Below are positions 8,645 through 17,384 of a DNA stretch of 64,000 bases, piece by piece (position 1 is the first letter of the stretch; every line of letters starts with the position of its first letter). The notes beneath the pieces are model-generated. The model was not told the DNA's origin, did no database searches, and saw only the letters and a list, made by a program, of their open reading frames with translations. Source of the stretch: Paenibacillus polymyxa M1 (GTDB lineage Bacteria; Bacillota; Bacilli; Paenibacillales; Paenibacillaceae). The translations under genes were made by a program, and so were the position numbers. The DNA is taken from contig NC_017542.1 in the NCBI RefSeq assembly GCF_000237325.1, positions 4,728,001 to 4,792,000 on the forward strand, in the 5' to 3' direction.

Positions 8645-8732
8645 TTTTTTCACCTGCTTTGGATGACGGGCATTTTAATTTGGCCCGCTTTGTAATATAA
8701 TAAACAAGGTATAGGAAAGGAGTTGAATTCTA

Positions 8733-8978
8733 ATGAGCGAAGCACAAAGCGTTCAGATGTATGATGAAGTAGCAGACGTACTGGATAAGCTCCGTCCGTT
8801 CCTGCAACGCGATGGCGGTGACGTTGAGCTGGTTGACGTTGAAGACGGCATCGTTAAGCTGAAGCTGGTAGGTGCTTGCGGCAGTTGCCCAAGTTCTACA
8901 ATTACGCTGAAAGCAGGGATTGAACGCGCTCTTCTCGAAGAAGTTGAAGGCGTCCAAGAAGTGGTACAAGTATTCTAA
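8733..8978 (+). CDS. yutI: NifU C-terminal domain Fe-S protein (YutI-like)
   Basis: 81 residues forming a single NifU C-terminal (Nfu) domain. The cluster-binding CxxC is [24 protein letters not shown] is the conserved N-terminal part. Nfu proteins carry 4Fe-4S clusters to target enzymes in the cytoplasm. The ATG has AAGGAG 9 nt upstream and a strong terminator follows. Together with erpA and mqnE it forms an Fe-S-linked neighbourhood. Confidence 0.94.
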   Translation: MSEAQSVQMYDEVADVLDKLRPFLQRDGGDVELVDVEDGIVKLKLVGACGSCPSSTITLKAGIERALLEEVEGVQEVVQVF

Positions 8979-8999
8979 TGCTAGATGCATAATGATCAG

Positions 9000-9039
9000 A
9001 GAGTCTTGAGTTCGGTAACGAAGCTCAAGACTCTTTTTT
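9000..9039 (+). terminator. Intrinsic terminator after yutI
   Basis: AGAGTCTTGAG pairs with CTCAAGACTCT, followed by a run of six T. It begins 21 nt after the yutI stop. Confidence 0.85.
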
Positions 9040-9068
9040 GTATTACAGCGTCTAAAGCTCTCTCAAGC

Positions 9069-9833
9069 TTATATGGTTGGCCGAATGGGGTCCAATCCTC
9101 CGGACACATCCATAATATTGCCTGTTATAAAATCTGAATGCTCCTCACACAAATAGGCGATCACTCGCGCAATGTCCTCTCCGCTTCCTGGACGCCCACG
9201 CGGTGTCTCTTTATCCTGCATGCCGATGACATCGGCAATCGACTTTTCCTTGTTCGCTCCTCGGATATCCCCTGGACAGATCATATTGACCGTGATGCCA
9301 TAGGGAGCTTCCTCTACAGCTAGTGACTTCGTAAAAGACACCAGCCCCACCTTGGCAGCTGCGTAGACAGCCCGATGCGGCCAAGCCCTTGCTTCTCCAG
9401 CATGACCAAAGCCAAAATGAATAATACGTCCCCATTGCTGGCTACGCATGTGCGGCAATACCAAATGATCCAGCAACATGGTACCGACCAAATTTCCCTG
9501 TATCATGGCATGAATCTCAGCTACACTGTAGTCCGCAAAAAGACGGCGTTCCCGGATGAAGGGTCCGGCATTGTTCACCATAATATCAACCCCGCCCAGA
9601 CGATCCTGCACTTCACCGATCAGCCTGGTGATATCTTCCTGAACAGAGATATCTGCTTGTAAAGATAGACAGCGTACTCCCTTAGATTCAATTACCTGCT
9701 TAAGCGCTTCGGCTTCAACCTGGCTATGGACATAATTTAGTGCAATGTCACAACCTTCATCAGCCAAACGCAGAGCGGTCATTTTACCTAAACCTTTGGC
9801 ACTGCCCGTTATGAGTGCGACTTTGTCTCTCAA
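9069..9833 (-). CDS. Short-chain dehydrogenase/reductase
   Basis: 254 residues, classical SDR size. NAD(P)-binding TGSAKGLGK (residues 9-17), NNAGPF and the active-site YAAAK are present, and PGDI follows. The catalytic serine that normally lies about 13 residues before the tyrosine is not seen: the segment reads IIHFGFGHAGEARAW. TTG start with GAGGAGG 7 nt upstream. The enzyme should be a cytoplasmic oxidoreductase, perhaps 3-oxoacyl-ACP-reductase-like; the substrate is unknown and the missing Ser makes the activity itself uncertain. It stands alone between terminators. Confidence 0.88.
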   Translation of the reverse strand: MRDKVALITGSAKGLGKMTALRLADEGCDIALNYVHSQVEAEALKQVIESKGVRCLSLQADISVQEDITRLIGEVQDRLGGVDIMVNNAGPFIRERRLFADYSVAEIHAMIQGNLVGTMLLDHLVLPHMRSQQWGRIIHFGFGHAGEARAWPHRAVYAAAKVGLVSFTKSLAVEEAPYGITVNMICPGDIRGANKEKSIADVIGMQDKETPRGRPGSGEDIARVIAYLCEEHSDFITGNIMDVSGGLDPIRPTI

Positions 9834-9913
9834 CAGTTTTCCTCCTCTTCACAGAGAACGGTCACCCCCAAGTATAAAATATTTAAGCAATCCCTACAAC
9901 TCCAGCCAAGAAG

Positions 9914-9950
9914 AAACCCCAGTCCTCTTGTTCAAGAGAATCTGGGGTTT
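9914..9950 (-). terminator. Terminator after metQ
   Basis: On the minus strand AAACCCCAG and CTGGGGTTT enclose a second stem CTCTTG/CAAGAG, followed by TTTCTTCTT. It lies 27 nt after the metQ stop. Confidence 0.7.
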
Positions 9951-9976
9951 ACGTTCAGCGGTTTCTTATTTTCTGC

Positions 9977-10819
9977 TTAAAATGCAGGGATAATTGCGCC
10001 TTGATATTTGTCTTCAATGAATTTTTTAGTTTCTGGAGATTGCAAAGCTTTAAACAATTTTTGGATCGCTTCGGAATCTTTATTGTCAGGACGTGCTACC
10101 AGTACATTAGCATATGGAGAATCTTTGTCTTCCAGTGCCAATGCATCCTTGGTCGGGTTCAGCTTGGCTTCCAAAGCGTAGTTTGTATTGATTAACGCAA
10201 TATCTACTTCAGGCAACTGACGTGGCAGCATAGCTGCTTCCAGCTCTTTGAATTTCAGGTTTTTCTTATTTTCAGTAATATCTTTTACGGTAGCTTCAAT
10301 GTTGCTTGCATCCTTCAGCTTGATCAGACCTTGTTTCTCCAACAGTAGCAATGCACGGCCTCCATTGGTTGCATCGTTCGGAATCGCTACTGTTGCACCG
10401 TCTGGAAGTTCATCAAGCTTTTTATATTTTTGGGAGTAGATACCGAATGGCTCCAGATGAACCGCGCCAATAGATACCAGATCCATTTTACGCTCTTTAT
10501 TCATCACATTCAGGTAAGGTACATGTTGATAAAAGTTAGCATCCAGTTGCTTGTCGAACAATTGCACGTTCGGCTGTACATAGTCGTTAAACTGAACGAC
10601 TTGAAGGCGAACTCCTTCTTTTTCCAACTGAGGCTTGATCGCTTCCAAAATTTCCGCATGTGGCACAGGAGAAGCTCCAACTTTCAGTTCGACTTCACGT
10701 GGTGAACCGCCTGTATTTTCGGCCGCATTGTTTGTATCCGATGTAGTGCTCTTTGTACCGCAAGCAGCCAGTACCGCAATTAATGTCAAGCTCAATACAG
10801 CCAATACCCATTTCTTCAT
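9977..10819 (-). CDS. metQ: Methionine ABC transporter substrate-binding lipoprotein MetQ
   Basis: 280 residues with a lipoprotein signal peptide: positive start, hydrophobic core and lipobox LAAC (Cys at about 20), then a Thr/Ser/Asn-rich linker. The mature part carries the NlpA/MetQ motifs GASPVPHAEIL and HLEPFGIYS. It captures methionine outside the membrane for MetNI. Third gene of the SAM-riboswitch-controlled metN-metI-metQ operon; the gap after metI (74 nt) has no terminator. The ATG has GGAGGGG upstream. Confidence 0.95.
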   Translation of the reverse strand: MKKWVLAVLSLTLIAVLAACGTKSTTSDTNNAAENTGGSPREVELKVGASPVPHAEILEAIKPQLEKEGVRLQVVQFNDYVQPNVQLFDKQLDANFYQHVPYLNVMNKERKMDLVSIGAVHLEPFGIYSQKYKKLDELPDGATVAIPNDATNGGRALLLLEKQGLIKLKDASNIEATVKDITENKKNLKFKELEAAMLPRQLPEVDIALINTNYALEAKLNPTKDALALEDKDSPYANVLVARPDNKDSEAIQKLFKALQSPETKKFIEDKYQGAIIPAF

Positions 10820-10893
10820 GTTGTTACCCCTCCAATAATTTGTAATATTCAGGATCAGACGTCCTGATCAATAAGGATATCTATATGTTTTCC

Positions 10894-11562
10894 CTATTTC
10901 CGAGTATAATGCCGCACAAGGCGATCTCCTGCCATTTGCAGCAATTGTACCAATACGACCATCAGTACGACTGCAACGATCATTACAGCCGTTTCGTAAC
11001 GATAATAGCCGTAGTTGATTGCCAGCGTACCCAGCCCACCGCCCCCGATCATACCGGACATTGCCGTGTACGATACGAGTGTAACGACGGTAATGGTTAA
11101 TGCGGCAAGCAGGCCCGGAAGTGCCTCACGCAACAGCACACGCCGGATAATTTGTCCTGTCGAGGCTCCCATCGCTTGTGCAGCCTCAATGACACCTTTG
11201 TCCACTTCACGCAGAGACGTTTCGACAAGACGTGCAAAGAAAGGGGCAGCCCCGATAACCAATGGCGGAATGGTTCCCAGCACTCCGGTCGAGGTACCTA
11301 CCAACGATCGTGTAAAAGGAATAAGTGCAACGATCAAAATGATAAATGGTACGGAACGCAAAATATTAACGATGAAGGATAATACAATGTATATCACTTT
11401 CATCAGAGTCAACGAGGAGCGGCTCGCCAGAAACAACAATATACCGAGCGGCAAACCAATAACGAGGGTGAACAATGCAGATGCCCCGAGCATCTGAAGG
11501 GTTTCCAGAGTAGAATTCCCTAGCTCTTCCCAACTCACTTGCGAAAAATCAAGTTCGCTCAT
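10894..11562 (-). CDS. metI: Methionine ABC transporter permease MetI
   Basis: 222 residues with about five membrane helices and the ABC-permease EAA loop (EAAQAMGAS near residue 150), which contacts the ATPase MetN. The start at 11562 has GGAGGTG 7 nt upstream; a TTG two codons earlier is less well placed. Its first codons overlap the end of metN by 14 bp, so the two genes are translationally coupled. Confidence 0.95.
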   Translation of the reverse strand: MSELDFSQVSWEELGNSTLETLQMLGASALFTLVIGLPLGILLFLASRSSLTLMKVIYIVLSFIVNILRSVPFIILIVALIPFTRSLVGTSTGVLGTIPPLVIGAAPFFARLVETSLREVDKGVIEAAQAMGASTGQIIRRVLLREALPGLLAALTITVVTLVSYTAMSGMIGGGGLGTLAINYGYYRYETAVMIVAVVLMVVLVQLLQMAGDRLVRHYTRK

Positions 11563-12580
11563 TGTCAATCACCTCCACATCAAGTCCTTGTCCAGATACT
11601 TCGCGCAGCGTATGCTCTATATCTGAATGGTTTCCTTCAAAACGAACGATCAGCTGTCCATACGGTACATTTTTAATCGTAGAGATGGTTCCCTGCAAGA
11701 TTGCAAAATCAACCCCCGTACTTCGAGCCGTACGCGACAGAATCGCATCATAAGTTTTACTGCCTAAGAAGGAGATACGTACCACCTGTGCCGATTCCCC
11801 GCTACCTGCAGCTGCAATCGCTGCTTGTAACTCCTCGGGATGTTCTGCCTCCCGCTGGATAAAGTCCTTAGTTACCTGATGCTGTGGCTTCAAAAACACT
11901 TCCGCCACCGGACCTTGCTCCACGATATCGCCCTGATGAATGACGCCAACACGATCACAAATGCTTTGAATGACATGCATCTCATGAGTAATCAATACGA
12001 TGGTCAAATTAAAACGTTGATTAATATCCAACAGCAATTTCAGGATAGACCCTGTCGTCTGCGGATCAAGCGCAGACGTCGCTTCGTCACACAGCAACAC
12101 ATGCGGATCACTAGCCAGTGCCCGTGCAATTCCTACCCGCTGCTTCTGTCCACCCGAGAGCTGTGACGGATATTTTCCACTGTGTTCTTTCAGCCCCACT
12201 AGTTCCAGCAGCTCGCGAACTTTCTTGTCCATCTCCTGCTTAGGGGTATTTACCAGGCGCAATGGAAATGCAATGTTGTCATACACTGTCGCCGAAGACA
12301 ACAAATTAAAATGTTGAAAAATCATTCCGATTTTTCGACGTTGCTTCTGTAACTGGGATTGACTCACAGTGACAAGATTAACCCCATCTACCCATACTTC
12401 GCCTGAAGTAGGGCGCTCCAATAAATTAATACAGCGGATCAACGTACTTTTGCCCGCTCCGGAATGACCAATCACCCCGAATATTTCTCCACGCTTTATA
12501 GAAAGATTCAACCCGGACAACGCATTAACGCGTCGGTTGCCTTTACCATAATGCTTGGTTAATTGCTTAAGCTCTATCAA
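11549..12580 (-). CDS. metN: Methionine ABC transporter ATP-binding protein MetN
   Basis: 343 residues. Walker A GHSGAGKST, Q-loop, signature LSGGQKQR and Walker B VLLCDEATSAL form the ATPase domain (about 1-240); the C-terminal 95 residues are the NIL/ACT-like domain that binds methionine and inhibits transport when the cell is replete. TTG start with AAGGGGGT 9 nt upstream. First gene of the operon behind the SAM-I riboswitch, so it should be expressed when S-adenosylmethionine is low. Confidence 0.96.
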   Translation of the reverse strand: MIELKQLTKHYGKGNRRVNALSGLNLSIKRGEIFGVIGHSGAGKSTLIRCINLLERPTSGEVWVDGVNLVTVSQSQLQKQRRKIGMIFQHFNLLSSATVYDNIAFPLRLVNTPKQEMDKKVRELLELVGLKEHSGKYPSQLSGGQKQRVGIARALASDPHVLLCDEATSALDPQTTGSILKLLLDINQRFNLTIVLITHEMHVIQSICDRVGVIHQGDIVEQGPVAEVFLKPQHQVTKDFIQREAEHPEELQAAIAAAGSGESAQVVRISFLGSKTYDAILSRTARSTGVDFAILQGTISTIKNVPYGQLIVRFEGNHSDIEHTLREVSGQGLDVEVIDNERT

Positions 12581-12665
12581 CGTGCTGCGACCCCCTTCAC
12601 TTCTTCCTTACCCTTTTAACCAGTTGTCATCTCTCAGGATTGTATAAAATCGCTATTTATTTATA

Positions 12666-12702
12666 CAAAAAAGAGCCCCTTTCACAGAATGAAAAGGGCC
12701 CC
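12666..12702 (-). terminator. Expression-platform terminator of the SAM-I riboswitch
   Basis: GGGCCCTTTTCA and TGAAAGGGGCTC pair (with G-U wobbles) and are followed by six T on the minus strand. It lies directly after the aptamer and about 85 nt before metN, as expected for an OFF switch acting by termination. Confidence 0.9.
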
Positions 12703-12717
12703 ACCTTGCGAACCTTT

Positions 12718-12854
12718 TCTCATCTGCCAAAATCGCTATAACTCTAGCGGTTTTGTAGGAATTAGCACCATATGTTCCCTCCCGGTGCATTACACCGGGA
12801 AAGAACGGGTTGCCGGGCTTCATCGGGCCAGTCCCTCCACCTCTCTGGATAAGA
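12718..12854 (-). promoter_or_regulatory. SAM-I (S-box) riboswitch controlling metNIQ
   Basis: All S-box landmarks are present on the minus strand: P1 TCTTATC pairing with GATGAGA at the far end, the AGAGAGGTGGAGGGA segment, GATGAAGCCCGGCAACC, a GGTGTAATGCACC hairpin, GGTGCTAATTCC, and the final GCAGATGAGA. Binding of S-adenosylmethionine should favour the terminator at 12666-12702 and shut off metNIQ. Confidence 0.95.
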
Positions 12855-12935
12855 AAATATGTTAAACTCCAGCTTTAGCTGTCCGTTTAGTTTATATAAA
12901 AAAATAATTCAAGCATTTTTCTGAAACTAGGTTTC

Positions 12936-12964
12936 AGTATAGATAGTTTACATTGCTTTGTCAA
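12936..12964 (-). promoter_or_regulatory. Sigma-A promoter of the metNIQ operon
   Basis: On the minus strand TTGACA (12959-12964), a 17-nt spacer and TATACT (12936-12941). Transcription should begin about 75 nt upstream of the SAM-I aptamer. Confidence 0.8.
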
Positions 12965-12983
12965 AGGATATTTTCTGTCATAA

Positions 12984-13703
12984 TTATGGGCGCACTGCCC
13001 GGTTCTCCCATTGTTTCGCAGTATAAGAAAATGCGTTTGATAGCGACCGGCATACCATTTCCAAGCCCTGCTGCAAATCTTCCAGATGGTGATCGAGGTC
13101 CTCCAGTTGGATTTTGCCATATAAAGCACGGTGACGTTGCCAGAGATCATCCTGCATTTCCGTATTCATATAGTGTATCTCCGTATTTCGCCGCTTACGC
13201 AGGCGATTGATCGCATCGTTGTATGTGTCCTTGATATCAATTAGATTATCGGTCAATACAGGATGCATTTTGAGATACTTCAGCTGTCGCAACACGGTAA
13301 AATAAGAATAGTGCGCCTTATACTGCCCTGTTTTCAAATCATACAGGTCATTCATCCAGTTACCCAACTTATCCAAAATAGAGAATACCCGCACAAACCC
13401 ATCCTTATAAAAGAATACGTACAAGGCATAATCGGATTTTTCATCCTTGCTCATATCTTCAGCGTATCCGGCTTTTACTTTCATACGAAAAAAGGCGGCA
13501 GCATGATGGCTCTGCTCCAGTTCATCCAATGACGACATCAGACCACGTGTCAAAATATCCGCCTTCCGAAAGTCATGAGTCGGATCACCACTGGCCTGGA
13601 TTTGTCGTTCCAGCAAATGTAACATGTCTGACATGCTATTCATGGCATCCAGCAGGAAACCATTATTTACACGCGAGGGCTCGCCCAACAGCTTGCGTAT
13701 CAT
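12984..13703 (-). CDS. HEPN-like protein (Cthe_2314-type)
   Basis: 239 residues, almost wholly alpha-helical in composition, with no signal peptide or membrane segment. Near residues 172-177 it has RNTEIH, an R-x4-H pattern in a charged helix (RLRKRRNTEIHYMN) such as HEPN domains use as an RNase active site. The layout recalls the Cthe_2314 HEPN family. The ATG has AAGGAGG 7 nt upstream. It lies upstream of the met promoter and downstream of the UbiD gene on the same strand. No adjacent nucleotidyltransferase (MNT) or antitoxin gene is seen, so a toxin role is not supported. Domain assignment from memory, not a search. Confidence 0.65.
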   Translation of the reverse strand: MIRKLLGEPSRVNNGFLLDAMNSMSDMLHLLERQIQASGDPTHDFRKADILTRGLMSSLDELEQSHHAAAFFRMKVKAGYAEDMSKDEKSDYALYVFFYKDGFVRVFSILDKLGNWMNDLYDLKTGQYKAHYSYFTVLRQLKYLKMHPVLTDNLIDIKDTYNDAINRLRKRRNTEIHYMNTEMQDDLWQRHRALYGKIQLEDLDHHLEDLQQGLEMVCRSLSNAFSYTAKQWENRAVRP

Positions 13704-13759
13704 GCTTCACGCCTCCTTCATATCTGTAAAATCCGGCTGTTAAGATGCTTTAATAGGCG

Positions 13760-15526
13760 TCAAGCGAAATAACTCGTCCATCGTTGATCTACAAGCCTAA
13801 CAATATCTTCACGTGGCAGTACCTCATCAGGGTAGCCCGGTTTCATACGTGCATCCACCACAATCGGCAGCTTATAGTTCAGGTGATGCAAACGCACTTC
13901 GCTGACAGCGTACATATCTGTAGCCGGGTTAAAGCGTGTGAATACCGTCCACAGGAACGAAGCTTGGGAGCGAACAACTTCTTTGGCATCGTCCACGATA
14001 AAGACAAGCGGCCACTCTTGCTCACCCGCAGCTAATCGCTCCAATACACGCGCAGCGAGTTCAGGCTCCTGCTCAAAGGACGAGCCAGATACAACGAGGC
14101 ATCCTCCGCAATAGGGTTCGATGTCACGAATTCCCGGCAGATCGCCCCCTTCATAAACGCGAGGCAATTCACGCACAGGCTCGCCTACTCCCATCAGAAT
14201 CGCCTTACTGCCATGATTCAGCTTACGGCCCGTGTAATCGAGTGTATCGTGAGACGTATGGTTGAAAATAAACAAATCTCTGGCTGGATTAAATCGTTCC
14301 AAAATGGTTTCGAGCAGCAGGTTAAAGTCGGATAAATCGATTACCCGATCCGTCAGCATCAGGAATTTGGTCAACGACAATTGGCCTTGACCCAGAATGG
14401 TAAAGCCGGATACCAGCGCTTCACGGGAGTAGCTTTCACGTACGACTGCCGCTGCCAGCGCATGTACACCTGTTTCCGCATATGCCCATAACGACTTGAC
14501 GGAAGGCATTACAAGCGGATAGGCGGGCGACAACAGACGTTGTAAAAACTCGCCGAGATAGTAGTCTTCCTGCCGCGGCTTACCTACAATGGTTGCCGGA
14601 TAAATGGCATCTTTACGGTGATGCATATGTTTGACATGAAACACAGGGAAATCATGTTGTAATGAGTAATAGCCAAAATGATCGCCAAACGGTCCTTCCG
14701 GGCGGCGTTCATGAGGCGGCACATAGCCGCTGATCGCAAATTCGGCTTCTGCCGGAATCCGGTGACCTCCGAGCGGGTCTTCTGTCATGGGCAGCTTGCC
14801 CCCCATAATAAGGGAAGCCAGCAATAACTCAGGCAAATTTTCCGGGGCAGGAGCAATCGCAGACGCAATCAGAGCAGGCGGGCCACCGATGATGATCGTC
14901 GTAGGCAACGGCTCATTACGCAGCTCTGCTTCATGATAATGGAAGCCGCCGCCTTTATGGATCTGCCAGTGAATCCCAGTCGTATGATCATCATAAATCT
15001 GGATGCGATACATCCCCAAATTATGATCCTTGGACTGACCTGGCTTTTCGGTATACACGAGCGGAAGCGTAATGAACGGTCCTCCATCCTCGTGCCAGCT
15101 GGTCACTCTAGGCAGTGGAGCCAGCGGAGCATCAGTACGGCGAACGCCCAATACAGGGGCTTCGTTATGAGATACTGTTTTTAGTCCTACTTTTAGCATG
15201 TCCTTAATCAGCCCACGTTCATTCCACAACGCTTTGGGGGTAGGTGGAAGCAACGTTTTGGTCGCACCTACAATTGCATCCATCAGTTGCTCTGGACGAG
15301 GGCCAAAAGCCATGTCCACACGGCGATTCGTACCGAACAAATTACTGGCTACAGGAAACGGGGTTCCTTTGACATTTGTGAACAGCAGCGCCGGGCCTTC
15401 TTCCTCAATGACTCTTCGGTGGATCTCGGCCAGCTCCAAATAAGGATCGACAGGTGCTTCTATAATTTTAAGATCATTTTCTTTACGCAGCGCTTCAATA
15501 AATTGGCGCAAATTCTGGTAGATCAA
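13760..15526 (-). CDS. UbiD-family prenylated-FMN decarboxylase (candidate MqnL)
   Basis: 588 residues. Family signatures include NLGMYRIQ (Arg about 174), HWQIHKGGGFHYHEA and RPEGPFGDHFGYYS, which hold the metal/prFMN-binding and catalytic acidic residues of UbiD enzymes. Because the futalosine enzyme MqnE is encoded nearby, the likely role is decarboxylation of prenylated 1,4-dihydroxy-6-naphthoate in menaquinone synthesis (MqnL); another aromatic acid decarboxylase role is possible. An in-frame TTG at 15553 lies before the AGGAGGA site, so the TTG at 15526 is preferred. No UbiX flavin prenyltransferase is in the window. Confidence 0.88.
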   Translation of the reverse strand: MIYQNLRQFIEALRKENDLKIIEAPVDPYLELAEIHRRVIEEEGPALLFTNVKGTPFPVASNLFGTNRRVDMAFGPRPEQLMDAIVGATKTLLPPTPKALWNERGLIKDMLKVGLKTVSHNEAPVLGVRRTDAPLAPLPRVTSWHEDGGPFITLPLVYTEKPGQSKDHNLGMYRIQIYDDHTTGIHWQIHKGGGFHYHEAELRNEPLPTTIIIGGPPALIASAIAPAPENLPELLLASLIMGGKLPMTEDPLGGHRIPAEAEFAISGYVPPHERRPEGPFGDHFGYYSLQHDFPVFHVKHMHHRKDAIYPATIVGKPRQEDYYLGEFLQRLLSPAYPLVMPSVKSLWAYAETGVHALAAAVVRESYSREALVSGFTILGQGQLSLTKFLMLTDRVIDLSDFNLLLETILERFNPARDLFIFNHTSHDTLDYTGRKLNHGSKAILMGVGEPVRELPRVYEGGDLPGIRDIEPYCGGCLVVSGSSFEQEPELAARVLERLAAGEQEWPLVFIVDDAKEVVRSQASFLWTVFTRFNPATDMYAVSEVRLHHLNYKLPIVVDARMKPGYPDEVLPREDIVRLVDQRWTSYFA

Positions 15527-15551
15527 CTGGATGATTCCTCCTAAGCAAATC

Positions 15552-15577
15552 AAGCCCTCGAGAAACTCGTGGGCCTG
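15552..15577 (-). terminator. Possible terminator between ctaA and the UbiD gene
   Basis: AGGCCCACGAG and CTCGAGGGCTT pair around a three-base loop on the minus strand. The following TTGATTTG is only weakly T-rich, so it may attenuate rather than stop transcription. Confidence 0.45.
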
Positions 15578-15656
15578 GTTTGTTTCTTATGATGTTATTA
15601 TACGTGTTCCAACGCCTCTTGGGCAAAAATACGCTTCATTATAATCTACAAAATGC

Positions 15657-16589
15657 TTAGGTACGCTGTGCTTGGGTCGGAACAAGCTTGCGGTCCGGTG
15701 ACAATTGCCATACACGATAGCTCAGATAAGCCAAAATGGAGAACAACGATGCAATCACCAGCATATGTCCCAGCACGATAAACATGTAAATTTCAGGTCT
15801 GTTGACGTACAGCAAGATAATGCCAATCACCACTTGAAGAATAATCAATACGACCGATACGACACCCAGGGTACGAATATCCCGGTGATTCGGGTGATAA
15901 CGGTATGAGTAGTGACCCACAGCCAAAATAATGACAAACAGCAGACCGGCTGAAATCTGATGAAGCAGCAGTGGAGATATGAAACCCCCGATATTTACAA
16001 CCTTCTGGATGACCGAATGACTAAGCAACGCTCCTGAATAGACAGCAATATAGGTATAAATCGTTGATAGCCATATAAAGTTACGATAGCCCCGACTGAC
16101 ACGCCCAGGAATCAGACGCGGAGTGTAGCGTGAATCCGCATGCTCCTGCCAGGCCCCCAGCGTCATCATGGTCGCACTGGCAAAAGCAATAAGTGCAAAG
16201 CCAAAATGCAGCCCCATGACTGCAGCCGATTGGGAGAAGATGACAGCCAATGCCCCCATCGCACCTTGTATGATAACAAACAATAGCGTGAGTAAGGAGA
16301 ATAGCTGTAAATCCTTCCGATGCTTCATAAACAGCAAAAAGCCGACAAACGAGGCGATAGAAAGAATTCCGGCCATGGCACTGACGGAGCGATGAGAGAA
16401 CTCAATAAGGGATGCGATGGTATGCGCCGGAACCAGCTTACCATTACAAAGTGGGAATTCTCTTCCACAGCCGAGACCCGAATCCGTTCGCGTCACGACA
16501 CCTCCACCGAAGGTGGCCAAAAACATGACAATACATGTTACGAGTGCCAGCCATTTTAATATTCTGATTTTGTTATTCAATGAATTCAC
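15657..16589 (-). CDS. ctaA: Heme A synthase CtaA
   Basis: 310 residues, eight membrane helices in two four-helix halves. The conserved extracytoplasmic cysteine pair is C41/C48 (GLGCGREFPLC) and the heme-ligating EFSHR motif has His at 66; a second HR-type motif (HQIS) is in the C-terminal half. It oxidises heme O to heme A for cytochrome aa3. Its partner ctaB is at 30073. Start is taken as GTG at 16589 after GGAAGGA; a TTG three codons later is also possible. Confidence 0.94.
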   Translation of the reverse strand: MNSLNNKIRILKWLALVTCIVMFLATFGGGVVTRTDSGLGCGREFPLCNGKLVPAHTIASLIEFSHRSVSAMAGILSIASFVGFLLFMKHRKDLQLFSLLTLLFVIIQGAMGALAVIFSQSAAVMGLHFGFALIAFASATMMTLGAWQEHADSRYTPRLIPGRVSRGYRNFIWLSTIYTYIAVYSGALLSHSVIQKVVNIGGFISPLLLHQISAGLLFVIILAVGHYSYRYHPNHRDIRTLGVVSVVLIILQVVIGIILLYVNRPEIYMFIVLGHMLVIASLFSILAYLSYRVWQLSPDRKLVPTQAQRT

Positions 16590-16715
16590 CCGTATCCTTC
16601 CAAATATAATATTTATTCACTTTATATGTTGTGAAATGATCACTTAAAGTAATTATAACTGATATATCGTTCCTTGACATACGAGCTTTGTTGACAAAAT
16701 GTGAACGTGTCCGTA

Positions 16716-16750
16716 AGAAAGCCGCCTCCTTCGGAAGGAAGCGGCTTTCT
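16716..16750. terminator. Hairpin after the thioredoxin-like gene
   Basis: AGAAAGCCGC and GCGGCTTTCT are perfect arms with an inner CTTC/GAAG stem. It separates the thioredoxin-like gene from ctaA. The T-run is weak on both strands. Confidence 0.6.
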
Positions 16751-16804
16751 GAATATCCTGATGATTAAGGTTCCCTGCGGAGCCCTCATACATACTATTA
16801 TCCG

Positions 16805-17149
16805 TTATTTTGCCAAGTTAGCATGGACTTCTACAGCCCGGTCCAAAAACTGCTCGATTTCCTCGCGGGATTTACGCAATCTGTTCACCAGACGTACTAG
16901 TTCTCGCCCTTCACTGTAAGCGATAAAGCTAGGAATCCCTAGAACATTTTGCTCTTGGCTGACACTTTCGGCCTGTTCTACATCAATCTCAATTAATGTA
17001 AGCTTGTCTGCATATTGTTGCTCTACATCAGGCATGAATGGATCAATAAAATGGCAATCCCCGCACCAGTCCGCCTTGAACACAGCTACCGTTACACCTG
17101 GAGTGGATATAGCCTTATTAAAGTCTTCATGAGAGACGATTTTTTGCAT
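16805..17149 (-). CDS. Thioredoxin-like protein
   Basis: 114 residues with a thioredoxin fold and the redox motif WCGDC (usual thioredoxin WCGPC, here Asp replaces Pro) and the cis-proline at GIPSF. The open frame extends upstream to 17335, but the GGAGGA site 7 nt before the ATG at 17149 fixes the start. It resembles B. subtilis YtpP-type cytoplasmic thioredoxins. The Asp in the active site should change its redox potential. Probably a general disulfide reductase; partner unknown. It is divergent from the DUF2515 gene. Confidence 0.9.
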   Translation of the reverse strand: MQKIVSHEDFNKAISTPGVTVAVFKADWCGDCHFIDPFMPDVEQQYADKLTLIEIDVEQAESVSQEQNVLGIPSFIAYSEGRELVRLVNRLRKSREEIEQFLDRAVEVHANLAK

Positions 17150-17384
17150 ACATAATTCCTCCTTAAACTTCTTTTGTGCAGGAGATCCTGTACTTTCTAT
17201 TGTAACGCCAAGTGAAGCTTTTGCACACTCCCCTATTATGCTCACATGCCGATTGGATGCCCTCTCATTGAGACATACTATAGGTATACTTAAGAATCCA
17301 CATAGGCGACGACATCCCAATAGCATACCCAACATACTTGGTGGAATACGGGGATGCCTGCATTTGAAAGGAGGTTATTTAAAC

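Noticed and set aside
11015..11497. 160-aa plus-strand frame opposite metI
   Set aside because: Antisense to metI with Ser/Ile/Thr-rich composition and no ribosome site.
12984..13703. Toxin-antitoxin module around the HEPN-like gene
   Set aside because: No MNT nucleotidyltransferase or small partner gene lies next to it, and the neighbours are metabolic.
14933..15544. Plus-strand frames opposite the UbiD gene
   Set aside because: Antisense to a conserved enzyme; no ribosome sites or protein-like motifs.
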